Shown here: positions 32,015-36,325 of the stretch, in pieces
How the letters are laid out: every line of letters starts with the position of its first letter
How positions within the stretch are numbered: position 1 is the first letter of the stretch
Source: Chloroflexota bacterium
GTDB lineage: Bacteria; Chloroflexota; UBA11872
Length of the DNA stretch: 36,325 bases
NCBI GenBank assembly: GCA_009839425.1
Contig: VXPS01000399.1
Span: 1-36,325 of the forward strand
Reading direction: 5' to 3'
The notes under the pieces: generated by a model
The model's input: only the letters and a program-made list of their open reading frames with translations
Told to the model about the DNA's origin: nothing
The model's database searches: none
Position numbers and translations under genes: made by a program

Positions 32015-33220
32015 ATGAACTCCCCACAACTCCCGCGACGACGACTGCTGGCCGGCATGGGTGGCCTTGGAGTGGCGCTGCTTGGCGCCGCGTGCGGCGA
32101 GGGCGGCCCGGAAAGCACACCGGGTGGCACGGCGGGCGACGTCGCCGAGGCTCCCGTTGGCGACGCCGGCGAAATCCTGGTCTTCAGCAACAGCTCCCCT
32201 CATGTCACGGCCATCGACATCCTCACCGAGGAAGTCACCCGCACCGGCGACATTGACGGTCTCGCCACCTGGGCCTGGAACGACGACAACAACTTCTTCG
32301 ACGGCCGGCATCTCTGGCTCGGCACGCTCAACGCCGGCAACGCCGAGCTCATCACCCTGGACGTTGACTCGCTGACCATCAGCAACCGTGTCCCCCTCGG
32401 CAGCGAGGCCGAGGGCGTCTTCCTCGGCAAGGCTCGCCAGGACGGCTCCCTGCTCGTGAGCAAGATGGCCGCCGGCGAAGTCCTCACCGTCAACACCGCG
32501 ACCCATGAGGTCAGCAATACCTTCAGCGACGTGCCGCTCCATGGCGGCGTGCTGGCCGACGCCGACCTCAGCATCGACGCGGAGGGCGTCGAGCGCTTCG
32601 TCTATCCCACCGGGGAAGGCGACCGCGTCGTCAGCCTCGATCCCAGCAGCGGCGCCGTGCTCGCCACCGCCGAGTCCAAGAAGGGCGGGCATCCGACCCG
32701 GCTCACCGCCTCGCCCGACGGCTCCATCTGGGTGCAGGAGTCCGGCAAGCACACCGTGGCCGTGTACGAGCCCTCGGCCCTGGAACTGGTCAAGCGATTC
32801 CAGACCGGCACCGAGCCCATCCTGGGCACCTTTACCTACGACGGCAGCTATGCGTACACCGGCCACGCCGACGACAACTTCGTCCAGGTCGTGGACACCG
32901 CCGACCTCCGCGCCCTGGCCCATATCCGCGTCGGCCTCAACCCGCAGATGGTGGCCGTGCGCCCCGACTTCACGCGCATCTACGCCATGCTGACGGACGA
33001 TCAGGCCGTGGCCGTGGTGTATCAGCAGGACTGGGAGGCCAATAGATTCACCATCACCTCGACCAAAGAGAACACGATCGCGTTGGACTCCCCGCCCGTC
33101 GGCATGTTCCTGCGCATGACCTCCGTCGGCGGCCGCCTGCGTGACGATCAGGAACGGCCTGAAGCCTGCAGGCATACGTCGGCGTATTGCGCCACGCAGA
33201 ACCTGGGTACCAAGCGCTAG
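32015..33220 (+). CDS. Tat-type lipoprotein with YncE/YVTN-like beta-propeller, copy 2
   Basis: 401 residues, same layout as copy 1: arginine-rich signal (LPRRRLLAG), lipobox LGAAC with Cys27, a spacer rich in Gly and Thr, and the propeller. AAAGGA lies 8 bases before the ATG, and the gene starts 65 bases after copy 1 ends. It shares long identical DNA runs with copy 3 in its first half (for example 32353-32433 against 33626-33706), yet uses different synonymous codons from both others in the 32750-32900 region. The C-terminal tail is the most different part (two Cys, an His/Tyr-rich stretch, then GTKR). Confidence 0.85.
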   Translation: MNSPQLPRRRLLAGMGGLGVALLGAACGEGGPESTPGGTAGDVAEAPVGDAGEILVFSNSSPHVTAIDILTEEVTRTGDIDGLATWAWNDDNNFFDGRHLWLGTLNAGNAELITLDVDSLTISNRVPLGSEAEGVFLGKARQDGSLLVSKMAAGEVLTVNTATHEVSNTFSDVPLHGGVLADADLSIDAEGVERFVYPTGEGDRVVSLDPSSGAVLATAESKKGGHPTRLTASPDGSIWVQESGKHTVAVYEPSALELVKRFQTGTEPILGTFTYDGSYAYTGHADDNFVQVVDTADLRALAHIRVGLNPQMVAVRPDFTRIYAMLTDDQAVAVVYQQDWEANRFTITSTKENTIALDSPPVGMFLRMTSVGGRLRDDQERPEACRHTSAYCATQNLGTKR

Positions 33221-33286
33221 ACCCAAAATAGCCGGGCTGGGTTGTTAGCAGACGGAGGGTTCCCCGGCTGCGAAAGGACGAGGACG

Positions 33287-34486
33287 ATGAACACCCCACA
33301 ACTCCCGCGACGACGACTGCTGGCTGGCATGGGTGGCCTGGGGGTGGCGGTGCTTGCCGCCGCGTGCGGCGAGGGCGGCCCAGAGAGTGCACCGGGCGGC
33401 ACGGCGGGTGAAGTCGCCGAGGCTCCAGTCGGCGACGCCGGCGAAATCCTAGTCTTTAGCAACAGCTCCCCCCACGTTACCGCCATCGACATCCTCACCG
33501 AGGAAATCTCCCGCACCGGCGACCTGGACGGCCTGGGCACCTGGGCCTGGAACGACGACAACAACTTCTTCGACGGCCGCCACCTCTGGCTCGGCACGCT
33601 CAACGCCGGCAGCGCCGAACTCATTACCCTGGACGTTGACTCGCTGACCATCAGCAACCGTGTCCCCCTCGGCAGCGAGGCCGAGGGCGTCTTCCTCGGC
33701 AAGGCCCGCCAGGACGGCTCCCTGCTGGTGAGCAAGATGGCCGCCGGTGAAGTCCTGACCGTCGACACCGCCACCCATGAGGTCACCAACACCTTCAGCG
33801 ATGTGCCCCTGCACGGCGGCGTGCTGGCCGACGCCGACCTCAGCATCGACGCGGAGGGCGTGGAACGCTTCGTCTATCCGACGGGCGAAGGCGACCGTGT
33901 CGTCGCCCTCGACCCCTCCAGCGGGTCGGTGCTGGCCACCGCGGAGTCCAAGAAGGGCGGGCATCCGACGCGGCTCACGACGTCGCCCGACGGCTCCGTC
34001 TGGGTGCAGGAGTCCGGCAAGCACACCGTGGCGGTCTACGAGCCTTCCGCACTCGAACTGGTCAAGCGTTTCCAGACCGGCACGGAACCCATCCTCGGCA
34101 CGTTCACCTACGACGGCGCCTACGCCTACACCGGCCACGCCGACGACACCTTCGTGCAGGTCGTCGACACCGCCAACCTGCGCGCCCTGGCGCACATCCG
34201 CGTGGGGCTTACCCCCCAGATGGTGGCTGTCCGCCCGGACTTCAGTCGCATCTACGCCATGCTGACCGACGATCAAGCCGTCGCCGTGGTCTATCAGCAG
34301 GACTGGGAGGCCAACAGTTCCACCATCACTTCCAGCAAGGAGAACACGATCGCGCTGGAATCGGCACCGGTCGGCATGTTCCTGCGCATGACCTCGGTCG
34401 GTGGTCGCCTCCGCGACGATTCGGAACGAAAGGCCGTGTGCCAGATCCACTATTCGTGCGTGCAGCAGCGAGGAACAAAGCGCTAG
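33287..34486 (+). CDS. Tat-type lipoprotein with YncE/YVTN-like beta-propeller, copy 3
   Basis: 399 residues, same domain order: signal with LPRRRLLAG, lipobox LAAAC (Cys27) and the propeller. AAAGGA lies 8 bases before ATG 33287; the frame is open a little upstream, but the conserved start matches the other copies. It keeps the two tail Cys and the GTKR end, though the tail sequence between differs (QIHYSCVQQR). Around 34012-34071 its codons match copy 1 exactly and differ from copy 2, the reverse of the pattern in its first half. This mosaic pattern suggests exchange between copies. Confidence 0.85.
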   Translation: MNTPQLPRRRLLAGMGGLGVAVLAAACGEGGPESAPGGTAGEVAEAPVGDAGEILVFSNSSPHVTAIDILTEEISRTGDLDGLGTWAWNDDNNFFDGRHLWLGTLNAGSAELITLDVDSLTISNRVPLGSEAEGVFLGKARQDGSLLVSKMAAGEVLTVDTATHEVTNTFSDVPLHGGVLADADLSIDAEGVERFVYPTGEGDRVVALDPSSGSVLATAESKKGGHPTRLTTSPDGSVWVQESGKHTVAVYEPSALELVKRFQTGTEPILGTFTYDGAYAYTGHADDTFVQVVDTANLRALAHIRVGLTPQMVAVRPDFSRIYAMLTDDQAVAVVYQQDWEANSSTITSSKENTIALESAPVGMFLRMTSVGGRLRDDSERKAVCQIHYSCVQQRGTKR

Positions 34487-34560
34487 CCCGAAAACTGGCC
34501 GGCCTCGCTCGGTTGCACGATTGTTGCCAGATCACCGGAGAGCGCGACGGAGCGAATATG

Positions 34561-34599
34561 GCCTGTCATTTGACAGGCTTCAGGAGCCGGTGTTACATA
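34561..34599 (+). promoter_or_regulatory. Palindromic operator candidate overlapping a promoter of the binding-protein gene
   Basis: GCCTGTCATTTGACAGGC (34561-34578) is a perfect inverted repeat with 8-base arms and a TT centre. Its right arm contains TTGACA (34570-34575), a consensus -35. At 17-18 bases a weak -10 (TTACAT or TACATA, 34593-34599) follows. A dimeric repressor bound here would block the promoter. The leader to the ATG at 34722 would be about 115 bases. The rest of 34487-34721 shows nothing else. Confidence 0.5.
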
Positions 34600-34721
34600 G
34601 TGCGCCCTTGGGTGGCTTGTCGCGCTGAACCGCAGATGGCGAGTCGCCCAGCTTTTGGCGTGTAGAGGACTGGTGACACTTGGTTGTGAGTCGCCTGTGT
34701 CCACCGATATGGGGAGGTTTC

Positions 34722-36260
34722 ATGAGCGGACCAGTGACTCGACGTAAGGTCATCCGCGCCCTTGGGGTTGGTTCCCTTGGCGGCGCGACGGCGGCCATTC
34801 TCGCCGCCTGTGGAGAGACCCAGGTCGTCGAGGTCGAGAAGATTGTCGAGAAGGAAGTTCCGGTCGAGCGAGTCGTCGAGAAGGAAGTCCCGGTCGAACG
34901 GGTCGTAGAGAAGGTCGTTGAGAAGGAAGTCCCGGTCGAAGTCCAGAAGGTCGTAGAGGTCGAGAAGGTCGTCACCAGGGAAGTCATGGTCGAAGCCCAG
35001 CCCCAGATGGCGCCGACGCCACCGATCCAGTTCATGAATTACTGGGCGGCGGGGACGCGCTGGGAGACGATGAAGGCCGGCCTGGAGGAATTCGACAAGC
35101 AGTTCCCCAACGTCAAGTACGACCTCATTCCAATCCCGCCCGGGTTCTACCGCGACAAGGTGAACATCATGTTCGCGGCGGGCACGGTTGGTGACGTCGT
35201 TGTGCTGAACGGCGCGCGGATGCGCGAGTTCGCGCCGGGTCTCGTGCAGCTCCAGGACCACGTCGACAAGGCCGGTATCGACCTTGACGACTTCCTCATC
35301 CTGTCGCGCGAAAACCCGGACGACCCGAGCCTCCAGAACCTGGACATCGATGGCGTGCTCTACGGCATGCCCTTCATGTCAGCGGTCAATGGCTACGTCT
35401 ACAACATCGACAAGTTCGATGCCGACGGCGTGGACGCCCCAACGGCTGACTGGACCTGGGACTCGCAGCTAGAGGCGGCCCGGCAGCTCACCAACGCTGA
35501 CAAGAACGAATACGGTCTGCACCACGGCACCGGCGGCGAATTCCGCTGGCTGCCCCTGATCAGCGCCAACGGCGGCTGGCTGTTCACCGAGCGGACCCGC
35601 CCGGCGCCGGCCTCCGGTTTCGCCACCGAGGGTGGGCTCGAGGCGTTCGAGTGGTACGTAGACGCCACCTACGAGGAGGGCGTAGGCGTTCCCCTCGGCG
35701 AGTTGTCGCAGCTGCTGAGCGAGGGCATCACGGCGCCATTCGCGACCGGCAAGATCGGCATGGAACCCGGCGGCATTCACGGCCCCGGCGGCCGCAAGCT
35801 TCGAGTGGGCGGTCGGTTCGAGTGGGACAACATGCCGTCGCCACGGTCGCCGACCGGTGAGGTCGCCTACTCCACCAATGAGTTGGGGCACTTCATCACC
35901 GTCAAGGCGCTCGAGCACGGCACGGTCGAGGCCTCGGTCATTCTCACGTCGTTCATCGCGGGTGAGTACTTCCAGGGCCTGGTCGCTGACGGGCGGGGAG
36001 CGATTCCCATGCACCGCGCCGCGATCAACAGCGACCGATATCTTGGCTTCCAGCCAGGAATGCCCCGCAGCATGGAGCTCATCCGAGACCACTTCCTGAG
36101 CCCGCACGCCTACGGCCTCATGTTCTTCAGCGGTTGGGCGCAGTGGTGGAACATCCTGCACGACGAAGCAACGCCAGCGATCACCGGCGAAATTCCGGCT
36201 CGCGAAGCCCTGTTGAACGCGCAGGCCGCGTGCGACAAGCACCTGGCAACGCTGCAATAG
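34722..36260 (+). CDS. Extracellular solute-binding lipoprotein, family 1 (sugar ABC transporter)
   Basis: A 512-residue substrate-binding protein. The signal has a twin-arginine start (TRRKVIRALG, 6-15) and lipobox LAAC with Cys30. Residues 36-92 are a spacer of near-repeats such as VEKEVPVERV. From about 102 the mature domain follows the MalE-like fold: WETMKAGLEEFDKQFPNVKY and DVVVLNGARMREFAPG are typical. A strong GGGGAGG site lies 4 bases before ATG 34722. Permease and ATPase genes are not yet reached at the window end. It probably feeds sugars or related polyols to the oxidoreductases on the left. The Tat-type signal suggests it folds before export. Confidence 0.9.
   Translation: MSGPVTRRKVIRALGVGSLGGATAAILAACGETQVVEVEKIVEKEVPVERVVEKEVPVERVVEKVVEKEVPVEVQKVVEVEKVVTREVMVEAQPQMAPTPPIQFMNYWAAGTRWETMKAGLEEFDKQFPNVKYDLIPIPPGFYRDKVNIMFAAGTVGDVVVLNGARMREFAPGLVQLQDHVDKAGIDLDDFLILSRENPDDPSLQNLDIDGVLYGMPFMSAVNGYVYNIDKFDADGVDAPTADWTWDSQLEAARQLTNADKNEYGLHHGTGGEFRWLPLISANGGWLFTERTRPAPASGFATEGGLEAFEWYVDATYEEGVGVPLGELSQLLSEGITAPFATGKIGMEPGGIHGPGGRKLRVGGRFEWDNMPSPRSPTGEVAYSTNELGHFITVKALEHGTVEASVILTSFIAGEYFQGLVADGRGAIPMHRAAINSDRYLGFQPGMPRSMELIRDHFLSPHAYGLMFFSGWAQWWNILHDEATPAITGEIPAREALLNAQAACDKHLATLQ
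34827..34997 (+). repeat. In-frame tandem repeats encoding the Glu/Lys/Val/Pro spacer
   Basis: Near-identical units such as GTCGAGAAGGAAGTTCCG recur several times, coding VEKEVPVER-type steps between the lipid-anchored Cys and the binding domain. Unit number could vary between strains by slippage. Confidence 0.8.
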
Positions 36261-36273
36261 GCACGATTCGCGC

Positions 36274-36293
36274 TCATTCAAGCCATTGAATGA
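36274..36293. other. Stem-loop downstream of the binding-protein gene
   Basis: TCATTCAA, loop GCCA, TTGAATGA: a perfect 8-base stem 13 bases after the stop. With no T-run it is more likely an mRNA 3'-end stabiliser or weak pause than a full terminator. After it the window ends at an ATGG that may start the next gene. Confidence 0.45.
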
Positions 36294-36325
36294 CGGCGAT
36301 GTGTCGGGCGAGCGCCACACTATGG

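Larger units (their letters stand above)
30747..34486 (+). repeat. Tandem triplication of a lipoprotein gene, unit about 1.27 kb
   Basis: Start codons are spaced 1268 and 1272 bases apart. Each unit includes its own ribosome binding site and 65-66 bases of leader. Identity is high along the propeller and lower in the tail and the spacer after the lipid-anchored Cys. Confidence 0.9.

Noticed and set aside
30594-34450. Long antisense frames opposite all three propeller genes (up to 426 codons)
   Set aside because: They follow from GC-rich codon use in the real genes; their products are low-complexity Gly/Val/Asp/Arg sequences without a family, and no start signals are seen.

Overview
This is a GC-rich bacterial chromosome window with dense coding on both strands and no insertion sequence, phage gene, rRNA or tRNA that I can see. 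The most likely source is a Chloroflexota bacterium, possibly of a SAR202, Dehalococcoidia or sponge-associated type. That is an inference from: a sugar-binding lipoprotein with the long Glu/Lys/Val/Pro spacer common in that phylum; many Gfo/Idh/MocA, SDR and PhyH catabolic genes; twin-arginine lipoproteins; and a SpoIID-domain wall protein in a window with no other sporulation gene. No 16S gene is present to test it.

Layout. (1) 1-3632, minus strand: two SDR dehydrogenases, then rsmA (ksgA), pth and the 5' end of mfd, tightly packed with overlapping starts and stops. (2) 3731-5144, minus: two tandem 199-residue RdgB/HAM1 nucleotide pyrophosphatases; one has lost the His of the base-recognition motif. 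(3) 5312-12335: an orphan corrinoid protein, an amidohydrolase, a truncated DXS-like protein that has lost the key thiamine-diphosphate and catalytic residues, thpR, a hydantoinase B homologue, a small membrane protein and a YhaM-type HD exonuclease. (4) 12379-18618, minus: a pair of ABC exporter half-transporters followed by valS. (5) 18764-19216: a gene-free stretch with hairpins and short degenerate repeats in both orientations. (6) 19217-23150, plus: an orotate-phosphoribosyltransferase-like gene, a D,D-carboxypeptidase, tatA and a SpoIID-domain protein whose start codon lies in the loop of a terminator-like hairpin. (7) 23209-30408: PhyH dioxygenase, M19 dipeptidase-like protein, MSOX/SolA-type amine oxidase, a small lipoprotein and three different Gfo/Idh/MocA dehydrogenases, the last five genes forming one minus-strand run. 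(8) 30747-36260, plus: three tandem, nearly identical Tat-lipoprotein beta-propellers, then a palindrome overlapping a candidate promoter, then a sugar ABC-transporter binding lipoprotein.

How it may work together. The right-hand third looks like a scavenging locus: a surface binding protein and three surface propeller lipoproteins, probably Tat-exported (tatA is in the window), sit next to intracellular oxidoreductases suited to sugar, cyclitol or N-methyl-amine substrates. The substrate cannot be read from the sequence. The least ordinary items are the propeller triplication with mosaic exchange between copies, the DXS-like pseudoenzyme, the diverged rdgB pair, the terminator/start-codon overlap after tatA, and the palindrome overlapping the binding-protein promoter.
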